Source: Bacteroidota bacterium (GTDB taxonomy: Bacteria; Bacteroidota; Ignavibacteria; Ignavibacteriales; Ignavibacteriaceae). From it: DNA of 6,171 bases. The notes beneath the pieces were generated by a model. That model was not told the origin of the DNA and made no database searches. It saw only the letters and a program-made list of their open reading frames with translations. Below, in pieces: positions 1 through 6,090 of the stretch. Positions within the stretch are counted from its first letter, which is position 1; each line of letters begins with the position of its first letter. The position numbers and the translations under genes are program-made. The stretch is from assembly GCA_021796135.1 (NCBI GenBank), contig JAJYOQ010000254.1, positions 1 through 6,171 of the forward strand, in the 5' to 3' direction.

Positions 1-126
1 ACAGATTTGAAAATTGATGTAAGTAAAACAGGATTAGCAGCCGTTATCATTTCCGTGCTTTTAGTTATTATTATAGGAATAGCTCCGGGAACGATTATAA
101 ATCTGATTGCGTCTTTTTTCAAATAA
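1..126 (+). CDS. nuoN: C-terminal fragment of a membrane protein, probably NADH-quinone oxidoreductase subunit N
   Basis: An open frame enters from the left edge and ends at a TAA at 124-126, giving the last 41 residues of a protein. The fragment starts TDLKIDVSKTGLAAV and then has one hydrophobic membrane helix (about residues 11-32) containing the turn GIAPGTIINL before a short FFK tail. A final helix with a G-I-x-P-G turn is the usual end of the proton-pumping antiporter-like subunits of Complex I, and the length after that turn best fits NuoN. NuoN is commonly the last gene of the nuo operon, and a terminator follows here at once. NuoM or an Mrp antiporter subunit are alternatives, because only 41 residues are visible and the proton-channel helices lie outside the window. 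The gene converges on the minus-strand gene that ends at 252. Confidence 0.55.
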   Translation, partial: TDLKIDVSKTGLAAVIISVLLVIIIGIAPGTIINLIASFFK

Positions 127-175
127 TAAAAAGTTTAGTGATCTCCACCTATTTTACACTGCCATTTATGAAACA

Positions 176-206
176 TCCAAGGTTTTCCTCAACCTTGGAG
201 ATTTTT
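176..206 (+). terminator. Rho-independent terminator after the nuoN-like gene
   Basis: A perfect 9-bp stem (176-184 TCCAAGGTT paired with 191-199 AACCTTGGA) closes a 6-nt loop. The T-run TTTTT at 202-206 follows within 3 nt. It lies 50 bp after the TAA at 124-126, so it most likely ends the left-hand (+) transcript. On the minus strand the hairpin lacks a real U-tract (it is followed by TGTTTC), so it would be at best a weak terminator for the gene ending at 252. Confidence 0.8.
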
Positions 207-210
207 CTGG

Positions 211-244
211 TTAAAGTTATGTATTCCTGACTATTTAACTTTAA
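211..244 (-). repeat. AT-rich inverted repeat just after the 706-residue ASST gene
   Basis: TTAAAGTTA at 211-219 is the perfect reverse complement of TAACTTTAA at 236-244, with a 16-nt loop. The repeat begins 8 bp beyond the stop codon of the minus-strand gene. It is AT-only apart from one G-C pair and has no U-run directly after it. It could stabilise the mRNA end or help termination, but it could also be chance in AT-rich DNA. Confidence 0.25.
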
Positions 245-251
245 TTATAAC

Positions 252-2372
252 TTATTTCATTAGAACTAATTTCTTTATATCCACAAAATTATTTATCTGT
301 ATTCTATAAAAATAAATTCCGCTTGAAAGTTTGCTGCCGTCAAATTCTACATTATAATTTCCAGCATTTTCTTCTTTATTAACTAAAGTCGTAATTTCAT
401 TTCCAAGTAGGTCATATACTTTTATAGTAACAACTCCTGATGTGGGTATAGTATAACTTATCTGAGTAGTAGGATTAAATGGATTAGGATAATTTTGATA
501 AAGTCGAAATTGTTTGGGTAAATTTATATTTACATTCGCAGAACTTACATCACCGGTTATCCCTTTTACAATTACCTGCCTGGCAATCATTTGCTGTGAG
601 CCCTGGAAATAGCTTATATCTCTCAAATTAAATGATGTTTGAAATACACCGTTTTGAACTGGTTTAAATAAAATAGGGATTTGTATGGAATCAAAAGGTG
701 AAAGTGTAATTGGTAAAGAAGCATTTGATGAGAATGATGAATCATCACAATAAAAATAATTTATAGTTACTGCAGTATCATGAGGATTATAAACAGTAAT
801 TGATTTAAGTTCCGAATTCCCGTAGGGAACTTGCCCAAAGTCCAAAGTGTCCGTATTAGTCTTAAATAAATTAGTTTCCCAGTTATATCTGAAAGCTCTA
901 TAAGTATCATAATAACTTGTGTAGCTAAGCTCAAATGCAACTGAATCATCCGGAGTAAATTCTGTAACTACCGGGGCGTAATTATGCCCCCATGACATAA
1001 ATCTATTTCCATTTGATAACTCTTCAACAGATCCTTCAGTGTCTGTATAAAGTCCTTCATAGGAAATTCGTCTAACTAATGTCGTTGTCTTGTTCACTTC
1101 ATCAAGTTTGTACTCAACACCGCTTGAGTATGGTGTCGGTACGGGATGATAATCGCCGTTATCAAAAATGCTAATGTCTCCGTTAGAAAAGCGCCTAATG
1201 TCATGCTGGCGTGAAAAGCCAAGGTTATCATTTATAAAAGTAAACTGATTATTTTTACCACCCAAGCGCCAAATTATGTCACCGGTGTTAGGATCAACTT
1301 TTGTAATTTCGTCAAGGTTTCTTGCTGATATTAGAAGGTCACCATCACTGTCCCATGCAACAGAGTTAAAGTGTGAAAAATCTATTGTTGGTTGAGTTAA
1401 ATCTATATAACTGTCTACGTCAGTAATTTTATAATGATCAATCGCATCCCACTCAAATATTAAGTTGTTCGAGGCATCATATTCTTGCAAAGCACCGTCA
1501 ATTATCTCCGCATTACTTTGACCGCCGATTACTATTTTACTCATATCTACCTGGACTTGTCTTTTGCCGAAAATATAATAATTACCATTTGGCAGTACGT
1601 GCAATTCATGCACGTCCGGACCAAATCCACCTGTTGTAGTAAATATTCGTTCCATGTTTAATGAGCTGTCTAAGCCGTAACAATCTACTGGATAAATAAA
1701 ATATGTCAACTCTCCATCCGGCTGAAGGTCAAAGTCGTAAATATCCCCCTGAACATTCCTGTAAAATACTGGGGTACCTTTATTATCCACAATCGCTAAA
1801 TAGGGAGATGGTGAAAGAAATAAATATCCCGGTGAAGGGTTATTCGACTGATTTATAATTAGAGGAGGAAAATCAGAAGGTAAAGTTGGATCATATGCTG
1901 CTGTCGACGAATGCGATTCTTTAGATGACTTAGCAAAATTATTATTTTGACTTGCAGTATTTAGTATGCTGCTACTTTTTGCAGTATGAAAGTTAAATGT
2001 TAATCCACCAATTTGAACTCCGGTAGTTGTAGTTAAACCATTTTGTAAAGTGACAGTAATAATTTCATCAGTTTGAAAAGATGTTTTAGGTACAAAAATT
2101 AAAGTCCTTTGATCATCAGATAAAACTAATTTTCCTAAAATGTTTCCACTTTTTGAGCCACTTACTCGGATGAGATTACTATTTACACTTGCTTTATTTA
2201 TGATGCCGCCCTGCCTTATTATTATTGTACTTTGGACAGAAACATAAGAAGAATTTGGCAAAGGGTTCAAATATTGAAACCCTAATACCTGTTGCCCCCA
2301 CATTAAGTTAGAATATGAAAGAATAATAACAATTAAAATAAAAGTTATAGTAGTAATACTTGAGTGTCTCAA
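252..2372 (-). CDS. T9SS-exported arylsulfotransferase-like (ASST) protein, 706 residues
   Basis: The visible domains are as follows. A signal peptide covers residues 1 to about 26, with a hydrophobic core TFILIVIIL and likely cleavage before QQ at 27. A Big_5/SbsA-type Ig-like domain spans about 30-131. A Ser/Asn-rich linker spans about 132-165. An arylsulfotransferase beta-propeller (PF05935/PF14269-like) spans about 170-500. An ASH/HYDIN-like 'choice-of-anchor' beta domain spans about 505-606, and a T9SS type A sorting domain 618-706 contains QNYPNPFNP and ends KKLVLMK. ASST enzymes move sulfate between phenolic sulfate esters and phenols without PAPS. The conserved residues are visible: H255 in DVHELH, H334 and N336 in HFNS, R351 in ISARN and the candidate sulfate-accepting H390 in RQHD, which I map by motif to E. 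coli AssT H252, H356, N358, R374 and H436. The only cysteines are C231 and C542. The start codon is TTG (2370-2372) with AGGA 8 nt upstream; no ATG precedes the signal peptide core, so TTG is the best start. The protein is likely released or anchored outside the outer membrane. It is a tandem paralogue of the gene upstream at 2534-5425, 161 bp away. The substrate is unknown, and a non-catalytic propeller role remains possible. Confidence 0.85.
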   Translation of the reverse strand: MRHSSITTITFILIVIILSYSNLMWGQQVLGFQYLNPLPNSSYVSVQSTIIIRQGGIINKASVNSNLIRVSGSKSGNILGKLVLSDDQRTLIFVPKTSFQTDEIITVTLQNGLTTTTGVQIGGLTFNFHTAKSSSILNTASQNNNFAKSSKESHSSTAAYDPTLPSDFPPLIINQSNNPSPGYLFLSPSPYLAIVDNKGTPVFYRNVQGDIYDFDLQPDGELTYFIYPVDCYGLDSSLNMERIFTTTGGFGPDVHELHVLPNGNYYIFGKRQVQVDMSKIVIGGQSNAEIIDGALQEYDASNNLIFEWDAIDHYKITDVDSYIDLTQPTIDFSHFNSVAWDSDGDLLISARNLDEITKVDPNTGDIIWRLGGKNNQFTFINDNLGFSRQHDIRRFSNGDISIFDNGDYHPVPTPYSSGVEYKLDEVNKTTTLVRRISYEGLYTDTEGSVEELSNGNRFMSWGHNYAPVVTEFTPDDSVAFELSYTSYYDTYRAFRYNWETNLFKTNTDTLDFGQVPYGNSELKSITVYNPHDTAVTINYFYCDDSSFSSNASLPITLSPFDSIQIPILFKPVQNGVFQTSFNLRDISYFQGSQQMIARQVIVKGITGDVSSANVNINLPKQFRLYQNYPNPFNPTTQISYTIPTSGVVTIKVYDLLGNEITTLVNKEENAGNYNVEFDGSKLSSGIYFYRIQINNFVDIKKLVLMK

Positions 2373-2409
2373 AATAAATTTCCTTTATAAATATTTGGAC
2401 ATAATTGAA

Positions 2410-2439
2410 ATTATATGATTTATCATCTCCTTATTACAA
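2410..2439 (-). promoter_or_regulatory. Possible promoter for the 706-residue ASST gene
   Basis: Read on the minus strand, TATAAT (2410-2415) follows TTGTAA (2434-2439) with an 18-bp spacer. This would start transcription about 30 nt before the TTG start codon. The -10 box is perfect for a general sigma-70 site and the -35 box matches 4 of 6. No good TAnnTTTG box is present; the nearest is TAGAATTTG, one base too long. In DNA this AT-rich the match may be fortuitous, and read-through from the upstream paralogue is an alternative. Confidence 0.3.
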
Positions 2440-2500
2440 ATTCTATCATGCGATTAAGAAGTAATAAAGTATTTTTGTAAACCATCCTTTGTTATAACTC

Positions 2501-2521
2501 TTTATTCAATATCTGAATAAA
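2501..2521 (-). terminator. Weak AT-rich hairpin between the two ASST genes
   Basis: TTTATTCA (2501-2508) pairs perfectly with TGAATAAA (2514-2521) over a 5-nt loop, 12 bp beyond the stop codon of the upstream 963-residue gene. There is only one G-C pair and no U-run after it on the minus strand, so it is at most a weak terminator or an mRNA 3'-end or processing structure. It leaves open whether the two genes are cotranscribed. Confidence 0.25.
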
Positions 2522-2533
2522 TTATGTGTATGA

Positions 2534-5425
2534 TTATTTTAATAGAACCATTTTCTTAACCATAAAGAAATTATTTCCCGAAGCTGTGGTTGCTTTTAAA
2601 TAATAAAAATATATTCCGGATGCTAATTGCGACGCATCCCAGGTAACCTGGTAATCTCCAGATTGCTTAGTTTCATTCACTAATGTTGTTATCCTTTGAC
2701 CTATTGCATTGAAAACACTAATCCTAACAGTACTTTCCTCCGGTATTGAATAATTGATAATAGTTGAAGGATTAAATGGGTTAGGATAATTTTGAGATAG
2801 ATTAAAGTCCTTCGCTATTACCTTCAAACCTGTAACACCGGCTATTCCTGATTCGATTGCGAATGCATTATTGCTTAAAGCAAATAGTTTAGGGTTGCTT
2901 ATACTTAATATTATAATTTTATAAGAAGAATCTGGTTTAATATTGGAAGGGACTTTCCAAACAAATGCATAGGTGCCTGAGAAAATTGAATCAGCTAAGA
3001 TAGAGACAAGATTATTATTACTTAGTAATTCAATGCTTACTGTATCAGAAGTATTCGTTTCCCATCTAATAATATATGTAGAATCAGAGTATATATTATC
3101 GTCGCCGTCAGGATAAGAAATTTTTATATATGGAGAGGCAGTGTAAAACCTATATACATTTGACCAATTGCTTGTTCCAGCAGAATTTAAATTGTTTACC
3201 CTCCAGAAATATGTAGAATTATTAATTACGGGATTAATCATGTATGAAGTGGAAGTTAGATTGGACTCATCCACCAATAGATTCTTAAAGGTCGAATCGG
3301 AAGATATTTGAATGTGATAACTTTGTACTACACCTCGTGTTCCCCAAATTAAATCAACCGGGTTCTCAAAGTTAATTATCCCGCTATCTGGAGGTGAAAG
3401 CGGCACAGGCGCTAAAGATGTAATGTCTTGAGGAATACCGAAAGCAAAATCACCAAAGTCTGAGGTTGTAAAAAGTAATTCATTATTTGTCGAATCATAG
3501 CTTGTTGCAAGTGGAATAAAAGAATTACTATTCGTTGGCCTAACATAAATTACTGTTTTTTGCGGTGAAGTGACTTCAGGAAAATTATTTAAATTTACTT
3601 TAAATTCGCCTGTATAAGAGCTGATTCCTTGCCCTTTAATGCTAAAATAACTTGCAGCAATTATGGGAGCTGTTGTCGAAAACAGTGGGTTAAGGGGAGC
3701 GTAATTATATTTTGTTACTATTGCATTGGCATAAAGAACATCGGACAGTTGATCAAATTTTATTGTAATCCCAGTCGTATCGTTATTATTGCTAAATTTA
3801 TAGGTATTTCCTTGATATGCCTCATCAATTGTTACACTTGCTTCAGGTATTTGGCTAGCCCATGGGAAACGAAAAGCTCTATAGGATACTTCACCTTGTG
3901 GAAGATACAATTCAAGAGCAATAGAATTATCAGAATGAATTTCCGTCAATGCTGGTGCACCATTTGCACCCCCCATGCCCCAGCCTATGAAGGTGTTCCC
4001 ATTGGAAAACTTTTGGACTGATCCCATCGCGAAGTTAAAAATATCCGGCGAGTGTCTATATTCCCATACTAAGGTAGCTGTTTTATTCTGTTCATCTAAT
4101 TGATATTCCGCAGCGCGTGAATACTGCGGTGTGTGCTGATTACCGTTGTCAAATAAAGTTATATCACCGTTCGGTTGAAGTTTGACATCATGCTGATACG
4201 AAAAATAATTTGGGCTGTTTGCTTCGTTTTCATTTATAAAACTAAATTGATTTTGTTTACCGCCAAGCATCCATATTATATCTCCAGATTCGCGGTCAAT
4301 TTTGAAGATAGTAGAAAGATGTCGGCTTGAAGCGATAATATTTCCATTATTATCAATATCTAAAGAATTCAAATGCAAATAGTCCACTGTCGGCGTTGTA
4401 AGATCTTCATATGAATCGGTAATAGGTAGATAGTCCCAGCTTCTCCATTGAAAAACAATATTTTTAGATGCGTCGAGTTCCTGAATAACTCCGCCGATAA
4501 CTATAGCATCCGGGTTACCACCACTTACAATTTTGCTCATATCAACTGGCTCAGGATCAAAAGCTAACAATAGGGCATGCCCATTTGGCAAAAGGAGGAA
4601 ATCATGCAGATCGGCTACATAGCCATTACCGCATTGGAAAGTATCAACGGGTGTCAAGGATGTGTCCATAACAATCCATCTAACTGCTGCATAACCATTA
4701 CCCATAGTAATCACATCGGCATAAGATAGCTCACCATTTGGCTGTACCTTAAAATCAAATGCTGGCTGACTAAGTTTTTTATATTTTACTACACTACCGT
4801 CATTATTCAAAATCATTATATAATTTCCGATAGAATCATTTCCTGTAACAGAAAAATTTGCTATAAAGATTTTACCGTCTCCTGGATTATTTGAAGTTCC
4901 AACTGTTATTTTTGGAAAATCGGAAGGTAATGAGTCCGCAGAAAAACTTTGAGTGATAGATTTATAAATGTGTTTAGCATTCATTGTATTATTCAAATAA
5001 TGTCCATCATCTACAAGTGATAACGGATTTATATTAATCCTTTGCTCGAGTGGTGTGGTCTCAAAATGAAATAATAATTGTGGAAAGTCTTTTCCGTCTA
5101 TGGTTTTGATTCCGGGCTTCACTATTACATTAATATCTTCACCAGCTGAGAATTGTACATCAGGCACAAAAATAATAGTTTTATTATCATCAGATAATTT
5201 TACTATTCCCGAATGTACACCACTTTTATTACCGGTCAGAGTAAATTCATTTGCAAAAAGACTTGATAAGTCAATTTTGACTTCAGATTTTAAGATTATA
5301 TCAGTCTTTAGTGAAACGAGTGTTGAATTATCCTTCGGATAAACATATTGGAACGACTGAGAGAATGCAGGATTGTTAATAAGTAAGAAAAAGATAGACA
5401 GAAGAACTGTAAATATAGTTTTCAT
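2534..5425 (-). CDS. T9SS-exported arylsulfotransferase-like (ASST) protein with long multidomain stalk, 963 residues
   Basis: The visible domains are as follows. A signal peptide covers residues 1-22 (core FTVLLSIFFLL, cleavage after AFS). A Big_5/SbsA-type Ig-like domain spans about 24-123 and shares the GxxSGxxxGxxxLSDDxxT(I/L)IFVP pattern of the neighbour. A linker leads to LPSDFP at 166, and an ASST beta-propeller spans about 170-521. A beta-rich module that I do not recognise spans about 527-665, an FN3-like domain about 671-763 (YFWRVNNLNSAGTSNWS is typical), and a Kre9/KNH-like Ser-Thr domain about 765-858. A T9SS type A sorting domain spans 873-963 (QNYPNPFNP, ending KKMVLLK). The predicted active-site residues are H274 (DLHD), H351 and N353 (HLNS), R368 (ASSRH) and H412 (YQHD), so the catalytic set is complete by family knowledge. 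There is a single cysteine, C265. The ATG at 5423-5425 opens a standard signal peptide; no clear Shine-Dalgarno is seen, only an A/T-rich leader, which is common in Bacteroidota. The protein is probably exported through the Sec and T9SS routes and processed at the sorting tail. The domains between propeller and tail may act as a spacer or bind glycans or other surfaces; this is inference. Confidence 0.86.
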   Translation of the reverse strand: MKTIFTVLLSIFFLLINNPAFSQSFQYVYPKDNSTLVSLKTDIILKSEVKIDLSSLFANEFTLTGNKSGVHSGIVKLSDDNKTIIFVPDVQFSAGEDINVIVKPGIKTIDGKDFPQLLFHFETTPLEQRININPLSLVDDGHYLNNTMNAKHIYKSITQSFSADSLPSDFPKITVGTSNNPGDGKIFIANFSVTGNDSIGNYIMILNNDGSVVKYKKLSQPAFDFKVQPNGELSYADVITMGNGYAAVRWIVMDTSLTPVDTFQCGNGYVADLHDFLLLPNGHALLLAFDPEPVDMSKIVSGGNPDAIVIGGVIQELDASKNIVFQWRSWDYLPITDSYEDLTTPTVDYLHLNSLDIDNNGNIIASSRHLSTIFKIDRESGDIIWMLGGKQNQFSFINENEANSPNYFSYQHDVKLQPNGDITLFDNGNQHTPQYSRAAEYQLDEQNKTATLVWEYRHSPDIFNFAMGSVQKFSNGNTFIGWGMGGANGAPALTEIHSDNSIALELYLPQGEVSYRAFRFPWASQIPEASVTIDEAYQGNTYKFSNNNDTTGITIKFDQLSDVLYANAIVTKYNYAPLNPLFSTTAPIIAASYFSIKGQGISSYTGEFKVNLNNFPEVTSPQKTVIYVRPTNSNSFIPLATSYDSTNNELLFTTSDFGDFAFGIPQDITSLAPVPLSPPDSGIINFENPVDLIWGTRGVVQSYHIQISSDSTFKNLLVDESNLTSTSYMINPVINNSTYFWRVNNLNSAGTSNWSNVYRFYTASPYIKISYPDGDDNIYSDSTYIIRWETNTSDTVSIELLSNNNLVSILADSIFSGTYAFVWKVPSNIKPDSSYKIIILSISNPKLFALSNNAFAIESGIAGVTGLKVIAKDFNLSQNYPNPFNPSTIINYSIPEESTVRISVFNAIGQRITTLVNETKQSGDYQVTWDASQLASGIYFYYLKATTASGNNFFMVKKMVLLK

Positions 5426-5455
5426 TTTAGTATTATTTTAATATTTAGTTAGGAT

Positions 5456-5493
5456 ATTATATATTTTTCACACTTTAGCCTAAGACAAAAGTA
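5456..5493 (-). promoter_or_regulatory. Candidate promoter elements upstream of the 963-residue ASST gene
   Basis: Two competing signals lie upstream of the ATG. TACTTTTG at 5486-5493 fits the Bacteroidota -7 box TAnnTTTG exactly, but no TTTG sits 19-20 bp further upstream; it would give a leader of roughly 55 nt. TATAAT at 5456-5461 fits a general -10 box and would give a leader of about 24 nt, but its -35 region is poor. I cannot choose between them from sequence alone. Confidence 0.35.
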
Positions 5494-5625
5494 TGCCATT
5501 TCAAGTTTAATTAATTTATTGATAATGCAACTATTTTGAGGATTTTGATAAATGCATTTGCCTGGAATTTATTCATTAAATGCCAGAATATATATAAGCA
5601 GGCACATTAATTAGATTTTATTGAA

Positions 5626-5727
5626 ATGGTTCTAACTTTATACGCTATACAAAGTCCGAATTTGTCTGATATTATTCTTGGAATAATCAATTGGGAAAAG
5701 AAAGGTGAAAAATTAGAAGTCAAGTAG
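5626..5727 (+). other. Doubtful 33-codon open frame, possible small gene or gene remnant
   Basis: ATG at 5626 opens a frame of 33 codons closed by TAG at 5725-5727, and the frame is open back to a TAA at 5608-5610. The translation begins MVLTLYAIQSPN and ends INWEKKGEKLEVK; it has balanced composition and a plausible hydrophobic segment (LSDIILGII). No Shine-Dalgarno precedes it and I recognise no family. It could be the tail of a decayed gene, a real small protein or chance. It is listed so that it is not lost, not as a confident gene. Confidence 0.15.
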
Positions 5728-5741
5728 ACTCCTCTGAAATT

Positions 5742-5778
5742 AAAAAACAAAAGCCCGGAATAAAGATATTCCGGGCTT
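5742..5778 (-). terminator. Strong Rho-independent terminator of the tRNA-Gly-tRNA-Cys transcript
   Basis: On the minus strand a 12-bp perfect stem (5767-5778 with 5751-5762, core GCCCGGAATA) closes a 4-nt loop. It is followed by a U-rich tract of the form TTGTTTTTT at 5750-5742. It starts 14 bp after the 3' end of tRNA-Cys, as expected for the end of a tRNA operon. The stem is GC-rich at its base, unlike the surrounding DNA. Confidence 0.93.
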
Positions 5779-5791
5779 ACATGCATATATG

Positions 5792-5865
5792 AGGCGCCGG
5801 TCGGATTCGAACCGACGAATAAAGGTTTTGCAGACCTTCGCCTTAGACCACTTGGCTACAGCGCC
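5792..5865 (-). tRNA. tRNA-Cys (anticodon GCA)
   Basis: The 74-nt gene folds into a full cloverleaf. The acceptor stem is GGCGCTG with CGGCGCC (one T-G wobble), the D-arm stem is GCC/GGC, the anticodon stem is AAGGT/ACCTT with loop CTGCAAA, and the T-arm is GTCGG TTCGAAT CCGAC. Loop position 33 is T and the anticodon is GCA, which reads UGC and UGU. The discriminator base is T (U73), the known identity element for bacterial cysteinyl-tRNA synthetase. The 3' CCA is not encoded (CAT follows the discriminator), so it must be added by tRNA nucleotidyltransferase. It is the second gene of a Gly-Cys pair. Confidence 0.97.
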
Positions 5866-5877
5866 TTATATAAAATA

Positions 5878-5897
5878 AAATCCACTTTCGTGGATTT
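5878..5897 (-). terminator. Hairpin with GAAA tetraloop between the two tRNA genes
   Basis: On the minus strand AAATCCAC (5897-5890), loop GAAA and GTGGATTT (5885-5878) form a perfect 8-bp stem with a GNRA-type loop. It is followed by the T-rich stretch TATTTTATAT and then tRNA-Cys, which starts 12 bp after the stem. It resembles a weak intrinsic terminator or attenuator that could lower tRNA-Cys output relative to tRNA-Gly. Equally it may be a processing landmark in the joint precursor. Confidence 0.4.
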
Positions 5898-5921
5898 ATA
5901 TCAGCTAAATTAGCGGTTTTG

Positions 5922-5994
<73 letters not shown>

Positions 5995-6040
5995 ATTCAA
6001 AATTTCAAAATAACTTATTACTTACCGAATTTTTGCGCTT

Positions 6041-6072
6041 CAAATATAATAGGATTCATAGCATTTTGCAAA
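6041..6072 (-). promoter_or_regulatory. Bacteroidota-type promoter of the tRNA-Gly-tRNA-Cys operon
   Basis: On the minus strand TTTG (6072-6069) and TATATTTG (6048-6041) are separated by 20 bp. This matches the known Bacteroidota housekeeping-sigma consensus of TTTG near -33 and TAnnTTTG near -7. Transcription would begin around 6034, giving a leader of about 40 nt before tRNA-Gly. The element sits between the stop codon of the right-edge gene at 6091 and the tRNAs, so the tRNA operon likely has its own promoter. Confidence 0.6.
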
Positions 6073-6090
6073 AATATTAACCACTAATTA

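Larger units (their letters stand above)
5426..5740. other. Intergenic stretch without a convincing gene
   Basis: This 315-bp AT-rich stretch separates the 963-residue ASST gene from the tRNA terminator. It holds the candidate promoter boxes at 5456-5493, an imperfect hairpin at 5563-5585 (TGGAATTTA and TAAATGCCA, one mismatch, loop TTCAT) and a flanking pair TGCCTG (5559-5564) and CAGGCA (5599-5604). A 33-codon plus-strand frame runs from ATG 5626 to TAG 5727, listed separately. I see no RNA gene or repeat array in it. Confidence 0.6.

Noticed and set aside
767..949. Minus-strand open frame of 60 codons
   Set aside because: It is out of frame within the 706-residue ASST gene, whose own frame has clear domain motifs here.
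3629..4021. Plus-strand open frame of 130 codons
   Set aside because: It lies wholly inside the 963-residue ASST gene on the opposite strand, has an unnatural Cys- and Ile-rich translation, and covers codons for the conserved end of the propeller. It is a shadow frame.
5100..5342. Plus-strand open frame of 80 codons
   Set aside because: It is antisense to the Ig-like domain of the 963-residue gene, with no ribosome site or recognisable domain. Shadow frame.
252..5425. PQQ-dependent dehydrogenase or generic WD40/Kelch propeller
   Set aside because: The HxNS...R...GxIIWxLGG...QHD...FDNG order is that of the arylsulfotransferase superfamily. No PQQ-binding tryptophan-docking repeats or WD/Kelch repeat signatures are visible.
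5559..5604. TGCCTG/CAGGCA inverted repeat as an operator or insertion-sequence end
   Set aside because: It is only 6 bp with a 34-bp interior and has no target-site duplication or transposase nearby. It is more likely chance.
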